Shown: one piece after another, positions 31,995 through 44,600 of the stretch
How the letters are laid out: each line of letters starts with the position of its first letter
How positions within the stretch are numbered: position 1 is the stretch's first letter
Source of the DNA: Antedon mediterranea
Taxonomy: Eukaryota; Echinodermata; Crinoidea; Comatulida; Antedonidae
Reading direction: 5' to 3'
Assembly (NCBI RefSeq): GCF_964355755.1
Contig: NC_092677.1
Location: 24,028,101 to 24,092,100 of the forward strand
Length of the DNA stretch: 64,000 bases
Translations under genes and position numbers: made by a program
The notes under the pieces: model-generated
The model's input: the letters and a program-made list of their open reading frames with translations, nothing else
Database searches by the model: none
What the model was told of the DNA's origin: nothing

Positions 31995-33529
31995 TTATTA
32001 TTGTTATTATTCTTCTTTCTGTACACTTTTTGTTTAGCAAATATCTCAAAAAGTTGAATAACAATGATCACACAAATTTCACAATGTCTTTCAAATACTT
32101 TAACTTAGCCATAATAACCTTTTCAGCGTGATCATTCACCTGTGACGTCACGTATACGCCATTTTGTGAAATCACATTATCAATCATATCTCCATAATTA
32201 ATTATCACATAATAATAAAATTCAATACACGTAAACTTCAGGTCAAGGGTAAAAATATTAGCAAATAAAAAATGCACGTGCACGTAGGGTCATGCACGTG
32301 AAATCGCGCGTTAAAAATTTAAAAAGCTCAAAATTAAGTTTTGATCAATTTAGAGCATGAATTAGGTCATTTGCGTGTTTCAAAAAATTACTGCGCAAAA
32401 AAATATTTTACGCGCGCGATACTTACAAAGCGTAAAAAATGCAATTTTTTTATACAAATCGCATTCTACTCACCATCCTTAGTACATTCACCAAATTTGA
32501 GTCAGTTCCGACTTAAAATAACGCTATACGAGCAGGTTAAAAATGACAAAATGCGCAAATTAATTGCATCAAAGTGATGAAAATGGTGAAAAATAGGGCC
32601 CTTTTAAAATGAATATAACTCTTCAGAATGGAAGATGACCCCCAATTTTTTTAACTTAATATGGAAGCCAATGAGTTGTAGATACATATTCATGTACACA
32701 TTAGACGTACAAAATGGTATGACGTCAACAAATGGCCACTTCAATTTAAAAATTAGTAATTTTTATATTTTTGTGTGCGTTATCACATTCAATAGAGCAC
32801 ATCTCCGTTATTTAAGCCTGTTTTTTGCAGATATTTTAGTATGTGCTTGCTCAATTAATTATCTTTCTCATGAGTTGTCAACATTTTTATTTTGATGACG
32901 TCATCACGCGTAAAAATTTGAATAACCAAGGTCATGTAATTTCAGCTACACCATACATTTGAATATCTTATAGCTCTTCTGAATTAAAGTTGACCTTGAT
33001 GTTTGTAACTTATTATGAGAGCTGATAAAATGTAGATATGAATTTATTTAAAAATTATGCCTATCGGATGTTATAACGTTATCATATGGCCAGTTGAAGT
33101 TAAAAAGTAGTTTTTTCATTTTTTTCGTCAAAGTTAAACAAATTTGAAAAAGCGCGCACCGCGCTTCTACGTGTCAATTTTTCTTCCAATTGTTATATTT
33201 TATTGCTCAATTCATTATCTTTCGATAGTGTTATCCACAATTTTATTTTGACAACGTCATCATACCAAAAAATTAGAATATGATGTGGGTCCCGTAATTT
33301 CACCTATGCTACACTGTATATAGATATACAGTATATACTGTACATAATGTATATGGCATATAATAGGCACAACTCAGCGATATAAGCGTATGCATCATGT
33401 CATAGGATGGCGTACATCAACTTTTTACGATCGTATGTTAACGTACATGCATGTTTAAAAAATGTTAATTTCATTAAAATGATAAAAATGATCACCTATA
33501 ATTCGTCAAAGTGACGAATTAAATTCTAG
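31995..33529 (+). mobile_element. Helitron-like unit B1, no 5' hairpin
   Basis: First unit of the B array. It starts TTATTATTGTTATTATTC after the CTAGT of A9. The 3' end has AATGATCACCT, hairpin AATTCGTCAAAGTGACGAATT, AAATT and CTAG (33526-33529). Internal landmarks are GACGTCACGTATACGCC, CGCGCGTTAAAAATTT, TACGAGCAGGTTAAAA, ATGACGTCA.CAAATGGCCACTT and GATGACGTCATCACGCG. No coding capacity. Confidence 0.75.
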
Positions 33530-35162
33530 TTAGGTGATCATTTAGAATAAAATGATCACCTATTGTTATTGTACAAAATCTTTATTAGGTGATCATTTAG
33601 AATAAAATGATCACCTATTGTTATTGTACAAAATCTTTATTATTATTGTTATTCTTCTTTCTGTACACTTTTTGTTCGTCAAATATCTCAAAAAGTTGAA
33701 TAGCAATAATAACAAAAAATTCACAATGTCTTTCAAATACTTTAACTTAGCCATAATAAGCTTTTCAGCGTGATCACTCATCCGTGACGTCACGTATACG
33801 CCATTTTGTGAAATCACATTATCAATCATATATCCATAATTCATTATCACATATTTATGAAATTCACTACACGTAAACTTCAGGTCAAGGGTAAAAATAT
33901 TAGCACGTAAAAACGCGCGCGCACGTAGGGTCATGCGTGTGGAATCGCGCAGTAAAAATTTAAAAAGCTCAAAATTACATTTTAATCAATTTAGAGCATG
34001 AATTAGGCCATTTGTGTGTTTCAAAAAATTACTGCGCAAAAAAAATATTTTGCGCGCGCGATACTTACAAAGCGTAAAAATTGCAATTTTTTTATACAAA
34101 TCGCGTTCTACTCACCATCCTTAGTACATTCACCAAATTTGAGTAAGTTCCGACTTAAAATAACGCTATACGAGCAGGTTAAAAATAACAAAATGCGCAA
34201 ATTAATTGCATCAAAGTGCTGAAAATGGTGAAAAATAAGGCCTTTTTAAAATGAATATAACTCTTCAGAATGGCAGGTGACCCCCAATTTTTTTAACTTA
34301 TTCGGGAAGACATTGGGTTGTAGATACATATTCATGTACACATTAGACGTACAAAATGGTATGACGTCATCAAATGGCCACTTAAATTTAAAAATTAGTA
34401 ATTTTTATCTTTTTGTGTGGGTTATCACATTCAATAGAGCGCATCTCCGTTATTTGAGCCCGATTTTTGCCAAAATTTTAGTATGTGCTTACTCAATTAA
34501 TTATCTTTCTCAAGAGTTGTCAACATTTTTATTTTGATGATGTCATCATGTGTAAAAACTTTAATAACCAAGGTCGTATAATTTCAGCTACACCATACAT
34601 TTGAATATGTTATAGCTCTTCAGAATTAAAGGTGACCTTGAAGATTATAATTTATTATGAAAGCTGAATAAATGTAGATATGAATTCATATAAAAATTAA
34701 GCTTATCGGATGTTGTGATGTTATCATATGGCCAGTTGAAGTTAAAACGTTGTTTTTAAATTTCTTTAGTCAAAGTTATACAAATTTCAAAGAGCGCGCA
34801 TTGCGCTTCTACGTGTCAAATTATCTTCCAATCCTTATATTTATTTGCTCAATTCATTATCTTTCGAAATTGTCATCTTCGAGTTTATTTTGATAATTCC
34901 ATCATATTAAAAAATTTGAACATGATGTGGGTCCCGTAATTTCACCTATGCTACACTGTATATAGATATACAGTATATACTGTACATATTGTATATGACA
35001 CATAATAGGCACAACTCGGCACTGTAAGCGTATATCAGGATGGTATACATCAACATTTTCCTATTGTATGTTAACGTACGTGCATGTTTAAAAAATATTA
35101 ATGTCAGTAAAGCGATAAAAATGATCACCTATAATTCGTCAAAGTGACGAATTAAATTCTAG
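33530..35162 (+). mobile_element. Helitron-like unit B2 with duplicated 5' end
   Basis: The 5' hairpin segment (AGGTGATCAT..ATGATCACCT plus ATTGTTATTGTACAAAATC) occurs twice in tandem, about 33532-33584 and 33587-33640. The 3' end is complete, with CTAG at 35159-35162. The TGACGTCAT of the last block is mutated to TGATGTCAT near 34538. Confidence 0.75.
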
Positions 35163-36682
35163 TTGTTATTATTCTTCTTTCTGTACACTTTTTGTTCATC
35201 AAATATCTCAAAAAGTTGAATAGCAATGATCACAAAAATTTCACAATGTCTTTCAAATACTTTAACTTAGCCATAATAAGCTTTTCAGCGTGATCTCTCA
35301 CCCGTGACGTCACGTATACGCCATTTTGTGAAATCACATTATCAATCATATATCCATAATTCATTATCACATATTTATGAAATTCACTACACGTAAACTT
35401 CAGGTCAAGGGTAAAAATATTAGCAAGTAAAAACGCGCGCGCACGTAGGGTCATGCGCGTAGAATCGCGCATTAAAAATTTAAAAAGCTCAAAATTACGT
35501 TTTAATCAATTTAGAGCATGAATTAGGCCATTTGCGTGTTTCAAAAAATTACTGCGCAAAAAAAATATTTTGCGCGCGCGATACTTACAAAGCGTAAAAA
35601 TTGCAATTTTTTTATACAAATCGCGTTCTACTCACCATCCTTAGTACATTCACCAAATTTGAGTCAGTTCCGACTTAAAATAACGCTATACGAGCAGGTT
35701 AAAAATAACAAAATGCGCAAATTAATTGCATCAAAGTGCTGAAAATGGTGAAAAATAAGGCCTTCTTAAAATGAATATAACTCTTCAGAATGGCAGGTGA
35801 CCCCAAATTTTTTTAACTTATTCGGGAAGCCATTGGGTTGTAGATACATATTCATGTACACATTAGACGTACACAATGGTATGACGTCATCAAATGGCCA
35901 CTTCAATTTAAAAATTAGTAATTTTTATCTTTTTGTGTGGGTTATCACATTCAATAGAGCGCATCTCCGTTATTTGAGCCCGATTTTCGCCGAAATTTTA
36001 GTATGTGCTTGCTCAATTAATTATCTTTCTCATCAGTTGTCAACATTTTTATTTTGATGACGTCATCATGTGTAAAAACTTTAATAACCAAGGTCGTGTA
36101 ATTTCAGCTACACCATACATTTGAATATGTTATAGCTCTTCAGAATTAAAGGTGACCTTGAAGATTATAATTTATTATGAAAGCTGATTAAATGTAGATA
36201 TGAATTCATATAAAAATTAAGCCTATCGGATGTTGTGATGTTATCATATGGCCAGTTGAAGTTAAAACGTTGTTTTTAAATTTCTTTAGTCAAAGTTATA
36301 CAAATTTCAAAGAGCGCGCATTGCGCTTCTACGTGTCAAATTATCTTCCAATCCTTATATTTATTTGCTCAATTCATTATCTTTCGAAATTGTCATCTTC
36401 GAGTTTATTTTGATAATTCCATCATACCAAAAAATTTGAACATAATGTGGGTCCCGAAATTTCACCTATGCTACACTGTATATAGATATACAGTATATAC
36501 TGTACATATTGTATATGACACATAATAGGCACAACTCAGCACTATAAGCGTATAACAGGATGGTATACATCAACATTTTCCTATTGTATGTTAACGTACG
36601 TGCATGTTTAAAAAATATTAATGTAAGTAAAGCGATAAAAATGATCACCTATAATTCGTCAAAGTGACGAATTAAATTCTAG
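35163..36682 (+). mobile_element. Helitron-like unit B3, no 5' hairpin
   Basis: Nearly identical to B2 from TGTTATTATTCTTC onward, but without the hairpin start. The 3' end with CTAG is at 36679-36682. B2 and B3 are the closest pair in the array. Confidence 0.75.
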
Positions 36683-38263
36683 TTAGGTGATCATTTAGAA
36701 TAAAATGATCACCTATTGTTATTGTACAAAATCTTTATTATTATTATTGTTATTATTCTTCTTTCTGTACACTTTTTGTTTAGCAATTATCTCAAAAAGT
36801 TGAATAACAATGATCACAAAAATTTCACAATGTCTTTCAAATACTTTAACTTAGCCATAATAAGCTTTTCAGCGTGATCACTCAACCGTGACGTCACGTA
36901 TACGCGATTTTGTGAAATCACACTATCAATCATATCTCCATAACTCTTTATCACATATCAATAAAATTCACTATACGTAAACTTCAGGTGAAGGGTAAAA
37001 ATATTAACAAATAAAAACTTACGCGTTTCAAGGTCATGCACGTGAAATCGCGCGTTAAAATTTTAAAAAGCTCAAAATTAAGTTTTGATCAATTTAGAGC
37101 ATGAAATAGGCCATTTGCGTGTTTTAAAAAATTACTGCGCAAAAATATATTTTTGCGCACGGGATTTTTAAAAAGCGTAAAAAATAAAATTTGATGTATA
37201 CATCACATTCTACTCATAATCCTTAGTACAATATCCGACTTTGAGTCCATTCAGACTTAAAATAACGCTATACGAGCACGTTAAAAAGGACAAAATGCGC
37301 ACATTAATTGTACAAAAGTGCTAAAAATGGTAAAAAGTAGGGCCTTTTTAAAATGAATATAACTCTTCAGAATGGAAGATGACCCCCAATTTTTTTAACT
37401 TAATATGGAAGCAAATGAGTTGTAGATATAAATGTATATACACATTAGACGTACAAAATGGTATTACGTCATCAAATGGCCACTTGAATTTAAAAATTAG
37501 GATTTTTTTCCTTTTTGTGTAGGTTATCACATTCAATAGCGTGCATCTCCGCTATTTGAGCTCGATTTTCGCACAAATTTCATTGTGTGCTTGCTTAATT
37601 ATTTATCTTTCTCATATGTTGTCAACATTTTCATTTTGATGACGTCATCACGCGTAAAAACTTAATAACGTAGGTCATGTAATTTCACCTTCGCCGTAAA
37701 TTTGAATATCTTACAGCGCTTCAGAATTGAAGGTTACCTTGATGATTATAATTTATTATGAAAGCTGATGAAATGTAGATATGAATTCATATAAAAACCA
37801 AGCCTATCGGATGTTGTGACGTTAAAATATGGCCAGATGAAGTTAAAAAGTAGTTTTTTCATCTTTTTCGTCAAAGTTATACAAATTTCAAAGAGCGCGC
37901 ATTGCGCTTCTACGTGTCAAATTATCTTCCAATCCTTATATTTATTTGCTCAATTCATTATCTTTCGAAATTGTCATCTTCGAGTTTATTTTGATAATTC
38001 CATCATACCAAAAAATTTGAACATGATGTGGGTCCCGTAATTTCACCTATGCTACACTGTATAAAGATATACAGTATATACTGTACATATTGTATATGAC
38101 ACATAATAGGCACAACTCAGCACTATAAGCGTATATCAGGATGGTATACATCAACATTTTCCTATTGTATGTTAACGTACGTGCATGTTTAAAAAATATT
38201 AATGTCAGTAAAGCGATAAAAATGATCACCTATAATTCGTCAAAGTGACGAATTAAATTCTAG
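36683..38263 (+). mobile_element. Helitron-like unit B4 with 5' hairpin
   Basis: It begins TTAGGTGATCATTTAG..ATGATCACCT and ends with CTAG at 38260-38263. The first half is closer to B1; the last 400 bp follow B2/B3. This mosaic suggests recombination or gene conversion between units. Confidence 0.72.
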
Positions 38264-39820
38264 TGAGAAATTGTTTTTGTAAAAAAAAAAATGTTTCTTC
38301 ACAATTTCTTTCTGTACAGATTTTGTTTAACAAATATCTCAAAAAGTTTAATGTCAATGATTACCAAAATTTCAGAATGTCTTTCAAATACTTTAACTTA
38401 GTCCTAATAAGCTTTTCCGCGTGATCACTCATCCGTGACGTCATTTATACGTCATTTTGTGAAATCTCATTATCAATCATATCTCCATAATTAATTATCA
38501 CATATTAATGAAATTCACTATACGTAAGCTTCAGATCAAGGGTAAAAATATTAGCAAATAAAAATGAACGCGCACGTAGGGTCATGCGCGTGAAATAGCG
38601 CTTTAAAAATTTAAAAAGCTCAAAATTATGTTTTGATCAATTTAGAGCATGAATTAGGCCATTTGCGTGTTTTAAAAAATTACTGCGCAAAAACACGTTT
38701 TTGCGCGTGCGTACACAGAAAGCGTAAAAAATACAATTTTTTGTACAAACTGCATTCTACTCATCTTCCTTGGTACATCCACCAAATTTGAGTCCATTTC
38801 GACTTAAAATAACGCTATACGAGCAGGTTAAAAATGACAAAATGCGCAAATTAATTGCATCAAAGTTCTGAAAATGGTGAAAAATAAGGCCTTTTTAAAA
38901 TGAATATAACTCTTAAGAATGGCAGGTGACCCCCAATTTTTTTAACTTATTATGGAAGCCAATAAGTTGTAGATATAAAGGTATATAAACATTAGACGTA
39001 CAAAATGGTATTACGTCATCAAATGGCCACTTGAATTTAAAAATTAGGATTTTTTTCCGTTTTGTGTAGGTTATCACATTCAATAGAGCGCATCTCTGCT
39101 ATTTGAGCCCGATTTTCGCACAAATTTCAGTGTGTGCTTGCTTAATTATTTATCTTTCTCATAAATTGTCAGTGTTTTTATTTTGATGACGTCATCACGC
39201 GTAAAAACTTGAACAACGTAGGTCGTTTAATTTCACCTTCAACGTAAATTTGAATATCTTACAGCTCTTCAGAATTGAAGGTTACCTTGATGATTATAAT
39301 TTATTATGAAAGCTGATGAAATGTAGATATGAATTCATATAAAAACCAAGCCTATCGGATGTTGTGACGTTAACATATGGCCAGATGAAGTTAAAAAGTA
39401 GTTTTTTCATCTTTTTCGTCAAAGTTATACAAATTTCAAAGAGCGCGCACAGCCCTTCTACGTGCCAGATTCTCTTCCAATTCTTATATTTATTTGCTCA
39501 ATTCATTATCTTTCGAAATTGTCATCTTTGAGTTTATTTTGATAATTCCATCATACCAAAAAATTAGAACATGATGTGGGTCCCGTAATTTCACCTATGC
39601 TACACTGTATATAGATATACAGTATATACTGTACATATTGTATATAGCATATAATAGGCACAACTCAGCACTATAAGCGTGTGCATCATGTCATAGGATG
39701 GCGGACATCAACTTTTTACGATCGTATGTTAACGTACATGCATGTTTAAAAAGTGTTAATTTCATTAAAATGATAAAAATGATCACTTATAATTCGTCAA
39801 AGTGACGAATTAAATTCTAG
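38264..39820 (+). mobile_element. Helitron-like unit B5 with an alternative 5' hairpin
   Basis: After CTAG the unit starts TGAGAAATTG and an A-run, then TTTCTTCACAATTTC, so GAAATTGT and ACAATTTC can pair. This start replaces the AGGTGATCAT hairpin and has no matching box at the 3' end, which still reads AATGATCACTT before the AATTCGTC hairpin. CTAG is at 39817-39820. Confidence 0.72.
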
Positions 39821-41373
39821 TGAGAAATTGTTTTTGTAAAAAAAAAATGTTTCTTCGCAATTTCTTTCTGTACAGATTTTGTGTAACAAATATCTCAAAA
39901 AGTTTAATGTCAATGATTACCAACATTTCAGAATGTCTTTCCAATACTTTAACTTAGTCCTAATAAGGTTTTCAGCGTGATCCCTCATCCGTGACGTCAT
40001 CTATTCGCCATTTTGTGAAATCACATTATCAATCATATCTCCATAATTAATTATCACATATTAATGAAATTCACTACACGTAAACTTCAGGTCAAGGGTA
40101 AAAATATTAGCATATAAAAACACACGCGCACGTAGTGTCATGCGTGTGAAATCGCGCGTTAAAAATTTAAAAAGCTCAAAATTAACTTTTGATCAATTTA
40201 GAGCATGAATTAGGCCATTTGCGTGTTTCAAAAAATTACTGCGCAAAAACACGTTTTTGCGCACGCAATTCGTAAAAAGCGTAAAAAATAAAATTTGATG
40301 TAAACATCACATTCTACTCACAATCCTTAGTACATTCTCCGATTTTGAGTCCATTCCGACTTAAAATAACGCTGTACGAACACGTTAAACATGACAAAAT
40401 GCGGACATTAATTGCACAAAAGTGCAAAAAATGGTAAAAATAAAGGCCTTTTAAAATGAATATAACTCTTCAGAATGGCAGGTGACCCCCAATTTTTTTA
40501 ACTTAATATGGAAGCCAATAAGTTGTAGATATAATTATATATAAACATTAGACGTACAAAATGGTATTACGTCAAAAAATGGCCACTTGAATTTAAAAAT
40601 TAGGATTTTTTTTCCGTTTTGTGTAGGTTATCACATTCAATAGAGCGCATCTCTGCTATTTGAGCCCGATTTTCACACAAATTTCAGTGTGTGCTTGCTT
40701 AATTATTTATCTTTCTCATAAATTGTCAGTGTTTTCATTTTGATAACGTCATCACGCGTAAAAACTTGAATAACGTAGGTCGTGTAATTTCACCTTCGCC
40801 GTAAATTTGAATATCTTACAGCTCTTCAGAATTGAAGGTTACCTTGATGATTATAATTTATTATCAAAGCTAATGAAATGTAGATATGAATTCATATAAA
40901 AACCAAGCCTATCGGATGTTGTGACGTTAACATATGGCCAGATGAAGTTAAAAAGTAGTTTTTCATCTTTTTCGTCAAAGTTATACAAATTTCAAAGAGC
41001 GCACACGGCGCTTCTACGTGCCAGATTCTCTTCCAATTCTTATATTTATTTGCTCAATTCATTATCTTTCGAAATTGTCATCTTTGAGTTTATTTTGATA
41101 ATTCCATCATACCAAAAATTTAGAACATGATGTGTGTCCCGTAATTTCACCTATGCTACACTGTATATAGATATACAGTATATACTGTACATATTGTAAA
41201 ATGGCATATAATAGGCACAAGTGATATAAGTGTATGCATCATGTCATAGGATGGCGTACATCAACTTTTTACGATCGTATGTTAACGTACATGCATGTTT
41301 AAAAAATGTTAATTTCATTAAAATGATAAAAATGATCACCTATAATTCGTCAAAGTGACGAATTAAATTCTAG
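39821..41373 (+). mobile_element. Helitron-like unit B6, end of the B array
   Basis: It has the same GAGAAATTG..CAATTTC start as B5 and ends with the standard hairpin and CTAG (41370-41373). Unrelated sequence follows (TTTAACATTTTTATTTGC), so this is the true 3' edge of the array. Confidence 0.72.
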
Positions 41374-41643
41374 TTTAACATTTTTATTTGCTCTGACTCT
41401 AAAACTGACTTTAAGAGAATTGCCAATGGATGAAATTTGAGTGCTTATTCAGATTACTTTTTCTTATTGCACTTTAATGTGTTGTCGTCTTTAGAGTATT
41501 TTAGCATTAAATACTACGGTAACTATTGGTTTATGTCATCTTGACTACAGTATGTTACCGTTGATGATTTAACATGCATTTTGATGACCAGCCACACACC
41601 TGTAGTCGTGTTTACCCAAGCCAGTTATAAGGAAATATCCAAT
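41374..41643. other. Unique-looking spacer between the B array and A10
   Basis: About 270 bp with no ORF, repeat or RNA signal that I can see. It gives clean host flanks for both neighbouring elements. Confidence 0.4.
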
Positions 41644-43249
41644 TGGTTATCCGCAACGAAGTTGCAGGATAACCTCTTGTGATTGTACGAAATCATCATC
41701 ATCATCATCATCATCAACTTTTTATTCTTCTTCTTTCTTTCTGTATGATTTTTGTGTAACGCTTTTCTCTAAAACTCGCAAACATAACATTTTGTTAACT
41801 ATGTTAACATTTTGACATTTATGTAACGTCGTCAAGCGAAGCTTTTCATGATGTTTACAATTGCGCAACGTGACGTACGCGCGATTTAACGATTTTATCG
41901 TATTTAACATATGTCGAAAACCAAATAACATTTTAAAGTGAAACTTTGCAAAAGTTTAATTTATATCATGCGCTAAATTTCTGTTGAAAAAAAATTGCGT
42001 GTTTTACACAAAGTTACGCGCGCACGCACATTTAAAATTTCAAAATGCGCAAAATTAATTTATAATCAACTTTCTACGCGTTTCATGTCGTTTTAAGCAT
42101 GTCAAAAATTCCCACGCGTGCGCACATTTCTACGTGTGCGGTGCGCACGTAGCATTGAAAACGTATTTTTTTCGCGTGATTTATGTTTTTCCAGCCTTTT
42201 CTAGTAATTTTACCAAATTTTAAACAATTTCGACTTAAAGATACGTCATACGAGCACGTCGAATTGGACAATTTGCGCGCGTTTTTTATGAAAAGGTTAA
42301 AAAATTCGTTTAAAATATGCCTTTTTTTAAACAGTCGTAATTTCTAAACTAGACGGTCAAATTTTTGTGGATGACATATTCTGGAAGTAGATGAGTTGTA
42401 GATATCGGATCAGGTATTAATATGGCTAACCGGACATTGTGACGTCATCGTATGGCCACGCGAATATAAAATTTAGGATTTTTCTATCTTTCGTCATAGC
42501 TCATCACATTGAATAGAGCGCATCTCCACTTATCCGTTTTCCATTTTCACCCCGATTTTGATATTGTCTAGGTCAATCAACTATCTTTCGCATGAGTTAA
42601 AAATATTTTAATTTTTTTGACGTCATCATGCCTAAAAATTTAAATCACGTGTAGCATCAATTTCATCTTTACAGTAAATTTTAATCTGTTATAGCTCGTA
42701 AGAATAAAATGTGATAATCACGATTAAAACTTTTTCTGGAAGCTATTGGATTGTAGATATGAAATTATGTAAAAATGTTGCCAATCGGATGTTGTGACGT
42801 CATCATATGGCCAGTTAAATAAAAAAGGTCGTATTTTCATCTTTTTCGTCATAATTCATTACATTTAAAAGAGCGCGCATCAATATTTAACGTATTCAAA
42901 TTTCTTCTACACGCTAATACGTTGTTGCTGAGATAATTTGCTTTCGGAATTGCTAACTTCGCGTTTCATTTTAAAACCATCAACATGTTAAAAATTGCAA
43001 TAAATAGTGGGTCCCGTAATTTCACCTATTCTACACTGTATGTGATATGGATACAGATTATACTGTGTATACTATATATGAATTTAAATAATAAAATTCA
43101 GCAATAACAACAGATCATATTCTTCAGTTCAGGTCATAATGCCAACGTGAACACTTCCTTTTGTCCTCAACCTATCCCCTTAATGTTAATGTTGCACCAC
43201 TTGCGCGGCGGATAACCAAACTCGTCAAAGTGACGAGTTACATGTCTAG
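41644..43249 (+). mobile_element. Isolated Helitron-like unit A10 (long type)
   Basis: A single copy in unrelated flanks, so it defines the element ends: CCAATT|GGTTATCCGC at the 5' side and CTAG|TTATTAAC at the 3' side. The 5' hairpin is GGTTATCCGCAAC / GTTGCAGGATAACC. The 3' side has GCGGATAACC, AACTCGTCAAAGTGACGAGTT, ACATGT, CTAG. There is no target duplication, as expected for Helitrons; insertion between two Ts is possible. The text is almost the same as A2, 36 kb away. Confidence 0.8.
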
Positions 43250-43498
43250 TTATTAACTCCGTTTATTTTAGAATTATTATTGGAAACTTTATACAGTTAT
43301 TACTAGAAAACATTGTTTTATTTTTTAGATTGAGAATTGAATTTTAAATGAAATTTAAAAAAATTAAATATCGAGAGAATTGAAGTTGAAAAACTATACA
43401 AGAAACTAATTTGCTACTGTATGTAAAAAAAACAACAATTTAAAAAAATGTGATTCATAAAAATCTACAATGAAATCATAGTCAGTCAATGTCAATAA

Positions 43499-44396
43499 GG
43501 GTCTGTTTCTGCTGAAAAAATCAAAATAATCAATTTTTTCCAGTCACTGCAAACCACAAAAATAATCGCGTTGCAATTGAAAATTGCTACGACTTTAATC
43601 GGTTATTCAGGTAATCGGTTTTTAAAATCACGTCATCATTCCCCCACAGCGCAGTTCAAGTTACAGTATGAAAGGCCGATGAGAGTTGGTTTGTTTACAT
43701 CCTATCGCTGCCTAAAACTCTCACATGTAGGATTAAAAATTACTCTTACGTAAAGCTATATTATTTCTAAAATAAACATCTAGGCCTACTACCGTACCAC
43801 ATACAACAGAATAATGATGTTATATTAATAAGGACACGTCGGCGAAAAAAGTTTGTTTCGCCGTTCGTTGGTTCTACCTTCGGCCTGGCCTGCTAGGCCT
43901 ATGGGCTATATATTTCTACCGAAACAAGTCAACAGACAACAGGCCTAAAAAATGACATGTAAAACATCGTTAGCCTGGACTGGTGGTATGTAACAGGTGT
44001 ACTTGTAACACAGAATCCTGGAGTCTCTCGGTATAATTCTCCCCCACAAAATAATAAAAATCAAATGTTTAACATTTGATTTTTATTCGGTCTATATCGC
44101 GATCGTGGTTTTGCTGATCGTCGTCGATATCGCGCAAATAAACAGCATGCTTTGTGACGTGAATAAGTTTGTCATACTCTAGAGGTCAAAGTGAGGTCAA
44201 TAATCGCTATTTGTGTTGCAGCTCAAAACTGCTCCGTATAATCGGTTAAAACAAGAAATAATCGATTAAAACAAGCAATGGATTGAGTGTTTTTAATCGG
44301 TTATTTTATTTTGCGCCGTTTCTGCTGCTAAAAAATAATCAATTAAAAACATAAACGGGTAATAATCGATTATTTCTTCTCAGCAGAAACAGGCCC
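43499..44396. mobile_element. PIF/Harbinger-like non-autonomous DNA transposon
   Basis: Terminal inverted repeats GGGTCTGTTTCTGCTGA (from 43499) and its partner TCAGCAGAAACAGGCCC (to 44396) are flanked on both sides by TAA (43496-43498 and 44397-44399), the three-base TWA target typical of PIF/Harbinger. Subterminal AATAATCGATTA-type words recur at both ends. No transposase frame. The class is inferred from TIR plus target size. Confidence 0.65.
44053..44087. repeat. Perfect 17-bp palindrome inside the Harbinger-like element
   Basis: AATAAAAATCAAATGTT and its exact reverse complement are separated by a single T. It could form a cruciform or a strong transcript hairpin. Confidence 0.8.
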
Positions 44397-44460
44397 TAAG
44401 ATAATAAACATTGTTTAAATTATTCAGAAAATTTGGGGGCATGTACAGTACAGTACAGTA

Positions 44461-44600
44461 GAGACTAATGCTCTATCAACTTTATGTGACAAAAAATTGT
44501 GATGTGCCCATATTGACACGATGACATCATATCACTCCATATAAAGGGCACATCACACTTTTTTGTCAAACTAAGTTCATACAGTAGTGTTGACAAAGTA
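44461..44600. mobile_element. Palindromic MITE (GACAAAAAA..TTTTTTGTC type)
   Basis: TGACAAAAAATTGTGATGTG and CACATCACACTTTTTTGTCA are inverted arms around CACGATGACATCATATCAC. Related text occurs at 45880-45991 and 53955-54185, defining a dispersed family. Confidence 0.6.

Noticed and set aside
32068-39000. Several 60-107 codon frames repeated in units of the B array on both strands
   Set aside because: They recur because the DNA repeats; they differ by frameshifts and stops between units and have no domain content.
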